Numbered from the stretch's first letter, positions 8,520 to 18,571 are shown. The stretch is DNA of 64,000 nucleotides from Planctomycetota bacterium (GCA_020849795.1 JADZFR010000051.1:1-64000); one strand, 5' to 3'. The notes: generated from the sequence alone by a model not told the origin. Numbers and translations are program-made.

Positions 8520-8593
8520 CTTTATCCCACAATCAATCTCGCTATCATCCGCCCCGATGCGGGCTGCTTTTTGTTCCGCACCTGGAGAAGTCC

Positions 8594-10609
8594 TTGGCTT
8601 TCACGTCCCCCCTCATCGTCGGCATTACCCCACCCACCGGCGACCATCCGCGCCCGCAAGAGATTGTCGAGTTTCCAGTCCGCACCGCAGTGGAGCTGCG
8701 CCTTGACCTGAATGGTGCCTGGCGCGCCGTGCTGGAAGACATGGAATCGTTGATGGATCGCATCGAGTGGCTGACCGATGACATCAGCGAGTTTGCCCCG
8801 CCGCCGCTGGTCATCGCCACCTGCCGCCGCGAGCAGGATGGCGGCCGCTTTGACGGCACCGAAGACGAGCGCCTGAAGGTGCTGCAACTGTGCGGCAAGG
8901 TCTGCGACCTGGTCGATGTGGAAGCAGGCGTGAAAGCCGACGTGCCGGCAGCCAAGACCATTCGCAGCTTTCACGATTTCGAAGGCGTTCCCGAAGACCT
9001 GAACGCTCTGGCTGTGCGCCTGCGCAAAGAGGGCGGAGCGCTGCTCAAGATTGTCGGCATGGCTGAGGGCATTCGCGACAACCTGCGCATTCGCGACTTC
9101 CTGAAAGGCAAAGAGGATGTCGGCGCGTTCCTGATGGGCGAGTACGGCGTGCCGTCGCGCCTGCTGGGGCCAAGCTGGGGTAGCGCGCTGAACTACGCCT
9201 CGCTGGGCAGCGGCGAAGTCGCGCCCGGCATGGTGGACTTCCGGCGCATGGTCAACCTGTACCGTTCGGCATTGATCCAGCCGACCTGGGAGTTCTACGG
9301 CATCACCGGCAAGCGCGTGGCGCACAGCTTAAGCCCGGCGCTTCACAACGTGGCGCTGACCCAGTTGAACCAGGACCGCGTGTACCTTCCGTTGGCGGCT
9401 CGCAGCGCCGACGATTTCGCGGAGTTTGCCAAGGCATTGCCGGTCGCCGGCGCCAGCGTGACCATTCCGTTCAAGCAGGACATGCTCAAGCATTGCACCA
9501 AGCTTGACGAAGCCGCCGAAGCTACGGGCGCGATCAACACCATGGTGCGCCAGCCCGACGGCAACTATCGCGGCAAGAACACCGACGTGCAGGGCTTTGC
9601 CGACGATGTGAAAGTCCTTTACAAAAAGCCGCTGTTCGGGCGCACCGCGCTGGTACTGGGCGCCGGCGGCTCGGCCCGCGCAGTCACGTATGCCCTGCGC
9701 CAGGAAGGCACAAAAGTTCTGGTCTGGTCCCGCCGCCCGGAACAGGCCACCGAACTTGCGCAAACCATGCACGCCATCGCGGTCACAGACCCGCACCAGG
9801 CGCAAGGCCAGATCGACCTGCTCGTCAACACCACGCCATGCGGTATGGCTGGGCCCTTTGCGGGCGAGCTGCCACTGCCCTTCGAGACACTGCAGCCGCT
9901 GTTGCGCCACGACGGCCTCGTCTACGACCTGGTCTATGACCCCGACGAGACCCCGCTGATGCACGCCGCGACAAAAGCAGGCGTGCTCGCGTACAACGGC
10001 CTGGGCATGCTTCGGCGGCAGGCGGCTTTGCAGGCAATCGCATTCGGATACAGGTTGCGGTTTGATTTGGAGGAACCGCCGAAAACCAGCAGGCACGTGT
10101 GGCTTGTAGGCTACCGCGGTGCCGGCAAAAGCGCGCTCGCGCGCGAGCTGTCGGTGAAGCTGCACCGCCGTGCGCTGGACATCGACGGACAGATTGAGCT
10201 GCGGGGCGGCGCCAAGATTCGCGAGATTTTTGCGGAGCGTGGCGAAGCCGAATTCCGGAAACTCGAGTCAGCGGCAATCGAGAAAGCTGCCCAGGGCAAG
10301 CCCGACGTGGTGATTGCCGCCGGCGGCGGCTCTGTCGAGTCCGAGCAGAACATTTTGCGCATGCGGCAAAGCGGCGTCGTGATTTACCTGGATGCGACGG
10401 AAGAGCAGTTGATGAAGCGACTCAGCGGCGACGACGCCCGCCCCTCGCTCACCGGCCGGCCCGTCGCGGAAGAAGTGCCCGAGATGCTGGCCAGGCGCCG
10501 GCCACTGTATGAGCGGGCGGCTCACATCACCTGGAAAGTCAACGACAAGGGCGCGCGCGAGCAGGCTGGCGAACTGGCGACGTTGCTGGCAGAGTTCGGC
10601 AAGGCGTAG
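8594..10609 (+). CDS. Trifunctional 3-dehydroquinate dehydratase - shikimate dehydrogenase - shikimate kinase
   Basis: 671 aa fusing three consecutive shikimate-pathway enzymes (3-dehydroquinate to shikimate-3-phosphate). Residues 1-225 are type I AroD with ELRLD (34-38), H127 in RSFHDFE and Schiff-base K152 in LLKIVG. Residues 233-490 are AroE with SLSPALHN (245-252), catalytic K294, N316, D331, NADP loop GAGGSARA (356-363) and YNGLGML. Residues 501-671 are AroK with P-loop GYRGAGKS (506-513), DID (529-531), AAGGGS and lid RPSLTGRP (616-623). All catalytic residues sought are present, so each domain is probably active. Start is TTG at 8594 with GGAGAAG upstream. aroA, aroB and aroC are not in the window. 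Confidence 0.93.
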   Translation: MAFTSPLIVGITPPTGDHPRPQEIVEFPVRTAVELRLDLNGAWRAVLEDMESLMDRIEWLTDDISEFAPPPLVIATCRREQDGGRFDGTEDERLKVLQLCGKVCDLVDVEAGVKADVPAAKTIRSFHDFEGVPEDLNALAVRLRKEGGALLKIVGMAEGIRDNLRIRDFLKGKEDVGAFLMGEYGVPSRLLGPSWGSALNYASLGSGEVAPGMVDFRRMVNLYRSALIQPTWEFYGITGKRVAHSLSPALHNVALTQLNQDRVYLPLAARSADDFAEFAKALPVAGASVTIPFKQDMLKHCTKLDEAAEATGAINTMVRQPDGNYRGKNTDVQGFADDVKVLYKKPLFGRTALVLGAGGSARAVTYALRQEGTKVLVWSRRPEQATELAQTMHAIAVTDPHQAQGQIDLLVNTTPCGMAGPFAGELPLPFETLQPLLRHDGLVYDLVYDPDETPLMHAATKAGVLAYNGLGMLRRQAALQAIAFGYRLRFDLEEPPKTSRHVWLVGYRGAGKSALARELSVKLHRRALDIDGQIELRGGAKIREIFAERGEAEFRKLESAAIEKAAQGKPDVVIAAGGGSVESEQNILRMRQSGVVIYLDATEEQLMKRLSGDDARPSLTGRPVAEEVPEMLARRRPLYERAAHITWKVNDKGAREQAGELATLLAEFGKA

Positions 10610-10702
10610 TTTCCAGGCTTCTGCATCAGACCGTAAAGCCGACGGGTGTTGGCTCTTCGCGTACTACGCGGGCATAGTAGTTTGTGGCGAGTTGGGCGTG
10701 CC

Positions 10703-11644
10703 ATGACCGAGCTGTTCGAAATCATCGGCAAGATGCCGCCGTGGTTCTGGCTGGCATACTGGTTCGTGATTGGCGCTTTCGTCGGCAGTTTTCTGAACGT
10801 CGTAGTCTACCGGCTTCCGCGCAACTGCCTGAGTATCAACAACCCCAAGCGCAGTTTCTGCCCGAGCTGCAAGAAACAGCTGAACTGGAGCGACAACCTG
10901 CCGCTGATCGGCTGGGTCAGGCTGCGCGGCAAGTGCCGGTTTTGCGGCGTGAAGTTCGGCGCGCGCTACCCGCTGGTTGAGTTGCTGACGGCGGTGCTGT
11001 TCCTGGTGTCGGCGTGGGCGGTGCTGTACGGCTACGGCCTGCGCAACACCTCGGGCGACCCGGCTTCCTGGCTGACGCTGCTTCACGTGCTGGGCATCAT
11101 CGGCGTACTGGTGCCATGGGCGCTGATTGATTTCGACCTGACGGTCATTCCGGATTCGCTGACTCTGGGCCCACTGGTCGTGTTTGTGCCGTTCGCCGCG
11201 CACGCCGACGCCCTTCGCTTCGGGCTTGATGGCACTCAATCTCACTTGCTGTTTGCCTTTCTTCCTGAGTGGCTGGACAGCATCGCCAGTGTCATCGTCG
11301 CCGGTGTCGGCGCTGCGCTGGTACTGTGGCTGATTGGCAAAGCCGCCAACGTCGTGTTTCGCAAACGCGTCGAAGAGATTGGCGGCGAAGCCATGGGATT
11401 TGCCGACGTCAAACTGATGGTCCTGCTTGGGGCGATGCTCGGCTGGCCCAAGCTGGTGGCGGCATTTGGCGTAGCGATCTTTGCGGGGTCCGTGGTCGGC
11501 GGCATCCAGCTGATCCTGAAAAAGAAGCATGGCACCCCGTTCGGCCCCTACCTGGCGCTGGGGGCGATTTCGGCGGCGCTGGCCATGTCGTGGCTGTTGC
11601 GCGTCGCCGACTGGTATCTGAACCTGCTGGGGGGACTGATCTAA
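10703..11644 (+). CDS. Prepilin peptidase (A24 family)
   Basis: 313 aa from ATG 10703; the frame opens earlier at 10646 but the upstream codons look non-coding. Integral membrane aspartic protease that cleaves, and usually N-methylates, type IV prepilin-like proteins. The N-terminal domain has GSFLNVVVYRLP and two CxxC pairs (CPSC, CRFC) forming the zinc site. The first active-site Asp region is ALIDFDLTVIPD; the second is GFADVKLMVLLGAMLG, where the usual GxGDxK has Ala in place of Gly. About seven hydrophobic helices are visible. Its stop overlaps the next start by one base. Likely clients are pseudopilins outside the window; the PilMNO/secretin genes at 39-47 kb are a plausible partner system. 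Confidence 0.9.
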   Translation: MTELFEIIGKMPPWFWLAYWFVIGAFVGSFLNVVVYRLPRNCLSINNPKRSFCPSCKKQLNWSDNLPLIGWVRLRGKCRFCGVKFGARYPLVELLTAVLFLVSAWAVLYGYGLRNTSGDPASWLTLLHVLGIIGVLVPWALIDFDLTVIPDSLTLGPLVVFVPFAAHADALRFGLDGTQSHLLFAFLPEWLDSIASVIVAGVGAALVLWLIGKAANVVFRKRVEEIGGEAMGFADVKLMVLLGAMLGWPKLVAAFGVAIFAGSVVGGIQLILKKKHGTPFGPYLALGAISAALAMSWLLRVADWYLNLLGGLI

Positions 11645-12516
11645 TGGCCGAATACGTCATCAGTATCAATGGCGAGTTTGTGCAGGCCGCCGACGCGCGC
11701 ATCAGCGTACTCGACCACGGCTTTCTGTTCGGCGACTCGATCTATGAAGTCGTGCGCACCGTCAACGGCCGCCTGTTCGCAGCCGACCGCCACCTCAAGC
11801 GACTGCATGCCAGTGGCAATGCGCTGGGCATGCCGCTGCAGCGCCCCGACGACTGGCTGCTGGAGCACTTCCGGCAGATGCACAAGCGCGCCTCGTGGGA
11901 CGAAAGCTACCTGCGCATCATCATCACGCGCGGCGTCGGCGAACTTGACCTGCACCCGGGCTCCTGCAAGACGCAGACCGTCATCGGTATTGCCAAGCCG
12001 CTGCCGCAGTGGCCCCACGATGCCTACGCGCACGGCTGCAAAGTCATCCTGGCCAACGTGCGGCGCAACCCCAAGCAGGCCACCGACCCGGCGATCAAGA
12101 GCGGCAACTACCTGAACAACGTGCTGGCGATCATGGAAGCGCGCAACCAGAACGCGGTTGAGGCCATCATGATGAACGTGGACGGGTTCCTGACCGAGTG
12201 CACGACCAGCAACGTGTTCGTGGTCAAGGGCGGTGTCGTGAAGACGCCGGCGCTGCACCAGGGGCTGCTTGAAGGCGTAACACGCGGCTTTATCTTTGAG
12301 ACTTGCCGGCGCGTCGGCATACCGTGCGAAGAGTCAGACTTGCGCGAAGAAGACCTGCACAGCGCAGACGAAGTCTTCATCACCAGCACCACGCGCGACG
12401 TGATGCCGGTGGGCACCATCGGTGATCGCAAACTCGCGTCTGTCCCCGGCACGATCACGTTGAAGATCGCCAACGCTTACCACGACGTGCTCAACGACGT
12501 CGCCAACCAACAATAA
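11644..12516 (+). CDS. Class IV PLP-dependent aminotransferase (BCAT / D-amino acid aminotransferase / ADC lyase family)
   Basis: 290 aa. The PLP lysine is K152 in DPAIKSGNYLNNVL. N-terminal ISVLDHGFLFGDSIYEVVRT (20-39) and FLTECTTSNVF in the middle are class IV hallmarks. The start ATG at 11644 shares one base with the prepilin peptidase stop (TAATG), and the gene ends with the same TAATG junction to the next, so translation is probably coupled. The substrate (branched-chain amino acids, D-amino acids, or aminodeoxychorismate) cannot be fixed from sequence alone. Confidence 0.85.
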   Translation: MAEYVISINGEFVQAADARISVLDHGFLFGDSIYEVVRTVNGRLFAADRHLKRLHASGNALGMPLQRPDDWLLEHFRQMHKRASWDESYLRIIITRGVGELDLHPGSCKTQTVIGIAKPLPQWPHDAYAHGCKVILANVRRNPKQATDPAIKSGNYLNNVLAIMEARNQNAVEAIMMNVDGFLTECTTSNVFVVKGGVVKTPALHQGLLEGVTRGFIFETCRRVGIPCEESDLREEDLHSADEVFITSTTRDVMPVGTIGDRKLASVPGTITLKIANAYHDVLNDVANQQ

Positions 12517-13397
12517 TGCGCCGACTGCTCGCGATCGCTAACCCCATTTCCGGCCGCGGGCACTCCCTGCGACTTGTGCCGCGCATTGAGCAACTGGGCA
12601 TCCGTGCCGGCGTCGAAATCAAGATCGCCCTGACCGAACGCGCGGGTCATGGCCGCGAGCTTGCCGCGGCCGCTGCCGGGCAGGGCTTTGACGGCGTGAT
12701 GGCCGTCGGCGGCGACGGCACGATCAACGAGGTCATCAACGGCATTGGCCCGCACGGCCTGCCGTTGCTGGTCGTGCCACAGGGCACCGGCAACGTGCTG
12801 GCCAAAGAACTGAAGGCAACCCGGCGCCTTGACCGCTATGTGCGGGCGCTGGGCGAGTGGCGCACGCGCAAGCGCGACCTTGGGCAACTCGACACAGGCC
12901 GGCTGTTCGCCTGCTTTGTCGGCGCCGGGTTTGACGGCCAGTGCACCAAGGCCTTTGCCGAGCGCAAAGGCAGCATCCGCATGGTGCAGTACGTGCCGAT
13001 CATGTGGAACGCGATCCGGCACAGCGACTTCAGCAGTGTCGTGGTCAACGGCGAAGAGGGCAAGACGTCGGGGCCGTCCAGCTACGCGCTGGTTTCGATC
13101 ACGCCTGAGTATGGCGGGCCGATCGCGCTTACCGGCAAAGCCATCGCCGATGATGGCCGCTTCGATGTGCTGACGATTCACGAGCGCATTTCGCCGATCA
13201 CGCTGCTGAAACTGGTCGGGTATGCGTTTGTGCGCCGCATGGGGCGCGCGGCCTCGGCCCGCTTCATGCGCTGCACCGACGTTGAGATCTGCGCCGACGA
13301 AGAAGTGCCGATCCAGGTGGACGGCGACTTCGCGGGCTTCCTGCCGGTCCGCGCAAAGGTGCTGCCGAACGCACTGCGCTACTTCCAGCCTGACTGA
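12516..13397 (+). CDS. Diacylglycerol kinase-family lipid kinase
   Basis: 293 aa, typical of the DagK/YegS/LCB5 family that phosphorylates lipid hydroxyls with ATP. The nucleotide motif is GGDGTINEVING (65-76), followed by VPQGTGNVLAKEL (87-99). The C-terminal beta domain ends in IQVDGDFAGFLP, a conserved family element. Soluble and probably membrane-associated. It starts within the TAATG overlap with the aminotransferase, forming a three-gene run with the prepilin peptidase. The substrate could be diacylglycerol, a sphingoid base or a polyprenol-type lipid. Confidence 0.85.
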   Translation: MRRLLAIANPISGRGHSLRLVPRIEQLGIRAGVEIKIALTERAGHGRELAAAAAGQGFDGVMAVGGDGTINEVINGIGPHGLPLLVVPQGTGNVLAKELKATRRLDRYVRALGEWRTRKRDLGQLDTGRLFACFVGAGFDGQCTKAFAERKGSIRMVQYVPIMWNAIRHSDFSSVVVNGEEGKTSGPSSYALVSITPEYGGPIALTGKAIADDGRFDVLTIHERISPITLLKLVGYAFVRRMGRAASARFMRCTDVEICADEEVPIQVDGDFAGFLPVRAKVLPNALRYFQPD

Positions 13398-13536
13398 GCG
13401 CGCCACGTTTGAGCACGGGCCTGAGTGCCCGCGCTTGCAGCTGCAAATCACCCGGCGCCGGGTCTTGCATTGGTCGATTGCCGGTGGTCACTTGGCCCTT
13501 GCCAGCCCAACGCCACCTCGTCGCAGGAGCCTGAGC

Positions 13537-15156
13537 ATGCCGATTGTCGAATGCGTCCCGAATTTCAGCGAAGGCCGCAACCCGGAAACTGTCAAGCAGA
13601 TCGTCGCCGCGATCACCGGCGTGCCGGGCGTGTCACTGCTGGGTGCAGAAAGCGACCCCGACCATAACCGCAGCGTGGTCACACTCGCAGGCCAGCCCGA
13701 AGCCGTTCTGGAAGGCGCGTTTCAGGGCTGCAAAAAAGCCGCCGAGCTGATTGACCTGCGCAAACACCAGGGACAGCACCCGCGCATGGGTGCCACGGAC
13801 GTAATCCCGTTTGTGCCGATCAGCGGCATCACGATGCAGGAGTGTGTGGCGCTTGCCGACCAGCTTGGACAGCGCATTGGCGACGAGTTGAAAATCCCGG
13901 TGTTCATGTACGGCGAAGCCGCCAAGCGGCCGGACCGCCAGAACCTGGCCGAGGTGCGGGCGGGCGAGTTCGAGGGCCTGCGCGAAGAAATCGGCAGCAA
14001 CAGCCAGCGCAAGCCTGACTTCGGGCCTGACCGCATCCACGAGTCCGCGGGCGCGACCGCCGTCGGCGCGCGCTTCTTCCTGATTGCCTACAACGTCAAC
14101 CTGAACACCCGCGACGTGAAGCTGGCCAAACGCATCGCCAAGGCCATCCGCGAAAAGGACGGCGGCATGCCGGCCGTGAAGGCCATGGGCTTTGACCTGC
14201 CAGCGGAAAGCTGCGTGCAGGTCAGCATGAACCTGGTGGACTACCGCAAGACCAGCCCGGCGCAGGCATTCCTGCGCATCGCCGAACTGGCCGAGGCCGA
14301 GGGCGTGCCGATACTGAACAGCGAGATCGTGGGGCTGTTGCCGCAAGAGGCGCTGGAACTGTGCGCCCGGCAGATGGCGCAAACGAAAAAGCTGCAAGGT
14401 ATGGAAGGTGCCGGCCAAATCTGGTTGAACCAGCTTGCGGCGGAAACCCTCAAGCTCAAGGATTTCGTGCCCGACGAACAAGTGATTGAGCTGAGACTGG
14501 AAGATTTCATGGCAAGCGACCTTGAGCAGTTCCCGTACATCGCGGGCGTAAACGACTTTCTTCGCGACCTCGCCAGCGACAAGCCCACCCCGGGCGGCGG
14601 TGCAGCCGCAGCCGTGCTGGGCGCAACAGGTATCGCGCTGGGCGAAATGGTGGGCAACCTGACACTGGGCAAAAAGAAGTACGCTGATGTGCAGGACATC
14701 ATCAAGGGAGCCTTGGCGCACCTGACCCCGATGCGCGACAGGATGCTTGCCATGTTCGCCGAAGACGCCCGCGCATTTGAGGCATTCGGAGAAGCCGGCA
14801 AGCTGCCCAAGGACACTGACGAGCAAAAGGCTGCCCGCGCCCGCGCCATGCAGGAAGCATTGAAGGCAGCCACCATGACACCGGACCAGACGGCGGCGCT
14901 TGGAGTTGAGGCTTTCAAGCACGTGGCTGCAATTGCCAAGGTGGGCAACAAGCACGCGATTTCAGATTGCGGTGTCGGGGCGCTGAGCCTTTACGCCTGC
15001 ATTAAGGCCGCGGTCCAGAACATGTGGATCAACCTGCCCGGCATCAAGGACGAAGACTTCAAAGGCAAGTTCACAGCCCGGGCAAACGAGTACGAGCGTG
15101 AAGCACAGCGCCTGCTGGACGAAACCCTGGTGGTGGTCAAGGCGGCGATCGGGTAG
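13537..15156 (+). CDS. Bifunctional glutamate formimidoyltransferase / formimidoyl-THF cyclodeaminase
   Basis: 539 aa, matching the fused FTCD enzyme that moves the formimino group of formiminoglutamate (from histidine breakdown) to tetrahydrofolate and then releases ammonia. Residues 1 to about 335 are the transferase with ECVPNFSEGRN (5-15) and active-site H81 in HQGQHPRMGATDVIP. The C-terminal cyclodeaminase carries SDKPTPGGGAAAAVLGATG (about 346-364). Start ATG 13537 follows AGGAGC with 6-base spacing; an in-frame extension upstream is unlikely. No hut genes are adjacent. It converges with cysS, 22 bases away. Confidence 0.95.
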   Translation: MPIVECVPNFSEGRNPETVKQIVAAITGVPGVSLLGAESDPDHNRSVVTLAGQPEAVLEGAFQGCKKAAELIDLRKHQGQHPRMGATDVIPFVPISGITMQECVALADQLGQRIGDELKIPVFMYGEAAKRPDRQNLAEVRAGEFEGLREEIGSNSQRKPDFGPDRIHESAGATAVGARFFLIAYNVNLNTRDVKLAKRIAKAIREKDGGMPAVKAMGFDLPAESCVQVSMNLVDYRKTSPAQAFLRIAELAEAEGVPILNSEIVGLLPQEALELCARQMAQTKKLQGMEGAGQIWLNQLAAETLKLKDFVPDEQVIELRLEDFMASDLEQFPYIAGVNDFLRDLASDKPTPGGGAAAAVLGATGIALGEMVGNLTLGKKKYADVQDIIKGALAHLTPMRDRMLAMFAEDARAFEAFGEAGKLPKDTDEQKAARARAMQEALKAATMTPDQTAALGVEAFKHVAAIAKVGNKHAISDCGVGALSLYACIKAAVQNMWINLPGIKDEDFKGKFTARANEYEREAQRLLDETLVVVKAAIG

Positions 15157-15178
15157 GGCCGCTTCAAGCGACGCGAAA

Positions 15179-16993
15179 TCAGCCCAGCATCCAGCGGAAT
15201 CCCTGGGGCGTGTCTTCCAGCTGCACGCCCCGTTTCTTCAGGTCATCGCGGATCGCATCTGCCGTTGCGAAGTCTTTGGCCTTGCGGGCGTTCTGGCGTA
15301 TCGCGACGAACAGCTCGATCATCGCGCCATCCATCTGTTCCACGGGCGCCAGTTCGTCGAACGTCGGCAACTGGCCGGCCTCGACCCGTTCCCACAGTTG
15401 TTCACGGTCCGGCGCTTCGGCCCAATGTTTCAGGTGCACAGCCTTGGCCCGCAACGTCTCGGGCTCAAGCCATGACTGCACCTGCTCGCGCAAGATCTGT
15501 CCGCTGCGTTCGCCCGTGTCCAGCACATCCAGCACGTCGTTGAAGCTGTCCATCAGGCGCAGCGCTTCCTGGGCCTCGGCTGGCCCCAGTTCCATCTGGT
15601 TCAACTCCCCCACCGCCGTAAACACAGCCGCCAAGGCATTCGGGACGTTCAGGTTGTCATTCAGGGCGTTGTCAAAGTCGGTTTCGGCTTTGCTTACCAG
15701 CGCGAGCACATGGTCGCTGGCAACGCCGTTGGCGGCCGTTGCTGCCACGGCTTCGCGCAGCTTGTCGTAGCGCGTCTGAAGGCGCTCAACGCTGGCCTTG
15801 CTTTGCGCCAGCAGGTCAAACCCGAAATTCATCGGCTGGGTGTACTGGTTGCAGATCAACGCATAGCGCAGCACGTTGGCCGGCACACGCCCCGCGGCGA
15901 ACCCGGCTGCTTCAAGGTCGCGCGCCAGGCCGGTCAGGCCCTGGCCCTGCGGGTCCAGCAGGTCTTTGGCGGTATAGAACGTGCCGTCGCGCTTGCTCAT
16001 TTTCTTGCCATTGACCAGCAAGAAGCGGCCGTGAACCCAGTAGCGGGCAAACGCGTTGCGGGGCGCGCCCTCGTCAGGCGAACCATGAGGGCCCGGCACG
16101 TGCGTGCGATACGCGCCATAGCTTTGCGCAATCTCGCATTCGTGGTGCGGGAAGATGTTGTCCTCGCCGCCGGTATGAATGTCGATCAACGCGCCCAGGT
16201 GCGCGCGCGACATGGCGCTGCATTCAATGTGCCAGCCGGGAAAACCAGGCTTGATGCGCTGGTCTACGCCATCGGGGCAGATCTGCGCATAACGGCGCCA
16301 GTCTTCGGGCTCCCAGCCCACGTTGCTGTGGGGGTCCCATTGCATGAGGTGCTTGGCGTCCACTTTCCAGAGCGCGAAGTCGCGCGGGTCTCGCTTTTCG
16401 TCGCGCACGCCCACGCGGGCGCCGGCTTCCAGTTCGTCGATGACCTTGCCGCTTAGCTTTCCGTACTCCGGAAACTTTGCCACCTCAAAGTAGACCTCGC
16501 CGCTGGCCACAACATAGGCAAACCCGCCGGCGATCAACTTCTGGATGGCCGCCAGCATCTCGGCCACGTGGCGGGTCGCGCGGGGGTGCAGCGCGGGGTC
16601 TGCGGCTTCGCCGCCCTGGTAGATCTTGAACTTGAGGGCGCGGGCGTCTTCGACGAAAGCGTCTTCAAAGTGGCGCGCCACCTTGAAGGGGTCGGTGCCC
16701 AGTTCCCGCGCGGCCTTGGCCAGCTTGTCTTCGCCGGTGGCGTCAGCCACATGGTCTTCGGTCATGTGCCCGACGTCAGTGATGTTCATGACGTGGCGGA
16801 CCTCATAGCCGTTGCGCTCGAGCACGCGGCGCAGCACGTCGGCCATGAGAAAGCTGCGAAAGTTGCCGATGTGCGAGTAGCTGTACACCGTGGGGCCGCA
16901 CGAGTACATGGTCACGCGCTGCCCGGTCGGGTCCAGCGGCTGGAAGACTTCCAGCGACTTGGTGTAGGTGTTCTTGAGCTTCAGGACAGACAT
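15179..16993 (-). CDS. cysS: Cysteinyl-tRNA synthetase
   Basis: 604 aa from ATG 16993 (an ATG 13 codons upstream is possible). Class I synthetase charging tRNA-Cys. Zinc/cysteine site: C32 in [18 protein letters not shown] and HHECE. The HIGH motif is HIGN (41-44) and the KMSKS loop is KKMSKRDG. The C-terminal anticodon-binding helical domain is present and the end [18 protein letters not shown] is family-typical. The length exceeds short bacterial forms (about 460) mainly through insertions around GYDL-like helical regions and the catalytic core. Downstream of ispF on the same strand, likely one operon. Confidence 0.95.
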   Translation of the reverse strand: MSVLKLKNTYTKSLEVFQPLDPTGQRVTMYSCGPTVYSYSHIGNFRSFLMADVLRRVLERNGYEVRHVMNITDVGHMTEDHVADATGEDKLAKAARELGTDPFKVARHFEDAFVEDARALKFKIYQGGEAADPALHPRATRHVAEMLAAIQKLIAGGFAYVVASGEVYFEVAKFPEYGKLSGKVIDELEAGARVGVRDEKRDPRDFALWKVDAKHLMQWDPHSNVGWEPEDWRRYAQICPDGVDQRIKPGFPGWHIECSAMSRAHLGALIDIHTGGEDNIFPHHECEIAQSYGAYRTHVPGPHGSPDEGAPRNAFARYWVHGRFLLVNGKKMSKRDGTFYTAKDLLDPQGQGLTGLARDLEAAGFAAGRVPANVLRYALICNQYTQPMNFGFDLLAQSKASVERLQTRYDKLREAVAATAANGVASDHVLALVSKAETDFDNALNDNLNVPNALAAVFTAVGELNQMELGPAEAQEALRLMDSFNDVLDVLDTGERSGQILREQVQSWLEPETLRAKAVHLKHWAEAPDREQLWERVEAGQLPTFDELAPVEQMDGAMIELFVAIRQNARKAKDFATADAIRDDLKKRGVQLEDTPQGFRWMLG

Positions 16994-17044
16994 CGGGTTC
17001 AACTTCACTGGTCGGCCCCGGCCATGCGCCAAAGCCGCACCGCA

Positions 17045-17518
17045 TCACGAATGCCGCAGCAGCGCCACCGCCTGCATCACGATGGCATCTCCGCGGCCTA
17101 CCGCATCCAGGCCTTCGTTGGTTTTGGCCTTCACATTCACTCGCCGCGTTTCGATCTCGAGCAACCCGGCAATGCGCGCTTCCATCTGGCTTTTGAACGG
17201 CTTGAGCTTGGGCGACTGGGCAATGATGTTGCAGTCGATGTTCTCAATCTCATAGCCCCGGCGCTTGACCTGCTCGAAGGCAGCCTTGAGCAAGGCGCCT
17301 GAGTCCGCATCTTTGTATCTGGGGTCGGTGTCCGGAAACAGCTCGCCAATGTCGCCGAGTCCTGCCGCCCCCAACAGTGCATCAGTGATGGCATGCAACA
17401 AGCCGTCGCCGTCCGAATGTCCCTTGAGGCCCTTGGGATGCGGAATGTGCAAGCCGCCAAGGATCAACTTTCGGCCTTCCACAAGCGGATGGATGTCGTA
17501 GCCGATGCCGACGCGCAT
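17045..17518 (-). CDS. ispF: 2-C-methyl-D-erythritol 2,4-cyclodiphosphate synthase
   Basis: 157 aa, standard IspF length; fifth step of the MEP isoprenoid pathway. Zinc ligands D8 and H10 (GYDIHPL) and H42 (LLHAITDAL) are in place, as is GDIGELFPDTDP. The C-terminus has NVKAKTNEGLDAVGRGDAI, matching the family KATTTEGLGFTGRGEG block. The open frame continues far upstream, antisense to the next gene, but the start at 17518 fits the family N-terminus. cysS follows; ispF-cysS pairing is seen in other bacteria. ispD is not in the window. Confidence 0.95.
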   Translation of the reverse strand: MRVGIGYDIHPLVEGRKLILGGLHIPHPKGLKGHSDGDGLLHAITDALLGAAGLGDIGELFPDTDPRYKDADSGALLKAAFEQVKRRGYEIENIDCNIIAQSPKLKPFKSQMEARIAGLLEIETRRVNVKAKTNEGLDAVGRGDAIVMQAVALLRHS

Positions 17519-17605
17519 GGCCCGGATGATGCCACCCGGCCTCATAAAGGGAAGCGGTTGGCGGTAGCGGGCAAGTCGCGTTAGGATGGTGCCATTGCAA
17601 GGGAC

Positions 17606-18328
17606 ATGTCCATGACTGAGCTTACCGCATTTGGCGACGGCACAAGCGATTACGAAAAGTACATCCGCACGCAGCAGCTGTATGCCCTGCAGAAGAAGCC
17701 CGATGAATGGGTGAACGAAGAAGAACTGCTGTTTCAAGTCGTGCACCAGGCCATGGAACTGTGGCTGAAGGTGTGCATCCAGCACCTCGAGCAGACCATC
17801 GTCTGGATGGGTGAAGACAGGTTGCACGACGCGTCGCGCTTCCTGATTCGCACCAGTGAAATGCTGACGTGGCTGGGCGACAGCCTGAAGTTTCCGCGCA
17901 GCATGGCGCCGTGGGACTACCACAAGATCCGCATGGGGCTGGGCAAGGGCAGCGGCCAGGAAAGCCCGACCTACCAGCGCATTCACAAGGTAGTGCCGCG
18001 CGTGCTGGAAGCCTTCAACGCGTTGATTGCCAAACGCGCGATCACGCTGGACGAGATTCACGCGCAGCGCGCCCAGCACCAGGAATTGTACGACCTGACA
18101 TGGGCGATGACCCAGTTCGACCAGGAGTTGATGCACTGGAAGTACCGCCACTACAATGTCGTCAAGCGCATCATCGGCGACGCAGTCATGAGCTTGAAGG
18201 GCATTCCCGCCAAGTCGCTCGAAAGGACAACGCTGGAGCCCGCATTTCCGGACCTTTGGGACGTCATCAATCGCACAACCAACTCATACAATGCGAAATT
18301 CCGCCCGCAGGGCGGGGCCTATCAATAG
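17606..18328 (+). CDS. Tryptophan 2,3-dioxygenase family protein
   Basis: 240 aa, a heme dioxygenase family that opens the indole ring of tryptophan to N-formylkynurenine. Family anchors: FQVVHQAMELWLKV (43-56) with distal H48, and HWKYRHYNVVKRIIG (177-191) with likely proximal heme ligand H182. The substrate segment WDYHKIRMGLGKGSGQES differs from the usual FR...SGFQS: R109 is kept but Phe/Gln positions are changed, so specificity may be altered. It is shorter than classical TDO (about 280). A kynureninase-like gene follows two small genes downstream, supporting a tryptophan-to-anthranilate role. Start preceded by AAGGGAC. Confidence 0.75.
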   Translation: MSMTELTAFGDGTSDYEKYIRTQQLYALQKKPDEWVNEEELLFQVVHQAMELWLKVCIQHLEQTIVWMGEDRLHDASRFLIRTSEMLTWLGDSLKFPRSMAPWDYHKIRMGLGKGSGQESPTYQRIHKVVPRVLEAFNALIAKRAITLDEIHAQRAQHQELYDLTWAMTQFDQELMHWKYRHYNVVKRIIGDAVMSLKGIPAKSLERTTLEPAFPDLWDVINRTTNSYNAKFRPQGGAYQ

Positions 18329-18337
18329 GGGTGCGCC

Positions 18338-18571
18338 ATGTCCAAGAAGATGGGAATGATCGTCCTGATCCTGGGTGTCGTCGTCATGGGTGCAGCCATC
18401 CTTGACCTGACCAACATGGCCGACACGCCCAAGGGCGACGCGGTCGGTGTCGGCAGCGAAGGCTCGCTGGGCACGTGGCCGCCGTTGCGCATCGCGATCT
18501 TGAGCGCGGGCGCGCTGTTGGGCGTGCTGGGCGCCTATGGCCTGGTGAAGAAAGAGAAGAAGAAGGACTAG
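18338..18571 (+). CDS. Two-helix membrane miniprotein A
   Basis: 77 aa. Two predicted membrane helices: MGMIVLILGVVVMGAAILDL (5-24) and LRIAILSAGALLGVLGAYGL (50-69), ending in the basic KKEKKKD. The linker is Gly/Asp-rich. It begins 9 bases after the dioxygenase-like gene stop and is followed by a paralogue with the same layout. Function unknown; co-transcription with tryptophan-catabolism-like genes suggests a membrane accessory role, which is inference. Confidence 0.75.
   Translation: MSKKMGMIVLILGVVVMGAAILDLTNMADTPKGDAVGVGSEGSLGTWPPLRIAILSAGALLGVLGAYGLVKKEKKKD

Noticed and set aside
13222..13536. 105-codon N-terminal extension of the FTCD gene
   Set aside because: It overlaps the lipid-kinase gene in another frame; ATG 13537 with AGGAGC matches the family N-terminus.
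17519..18151. N-terminal extension of ispF to 368 codons
   Set aside because: The extension is antisense to the dioxygenase-like gene; IspF begins normally at 17518.
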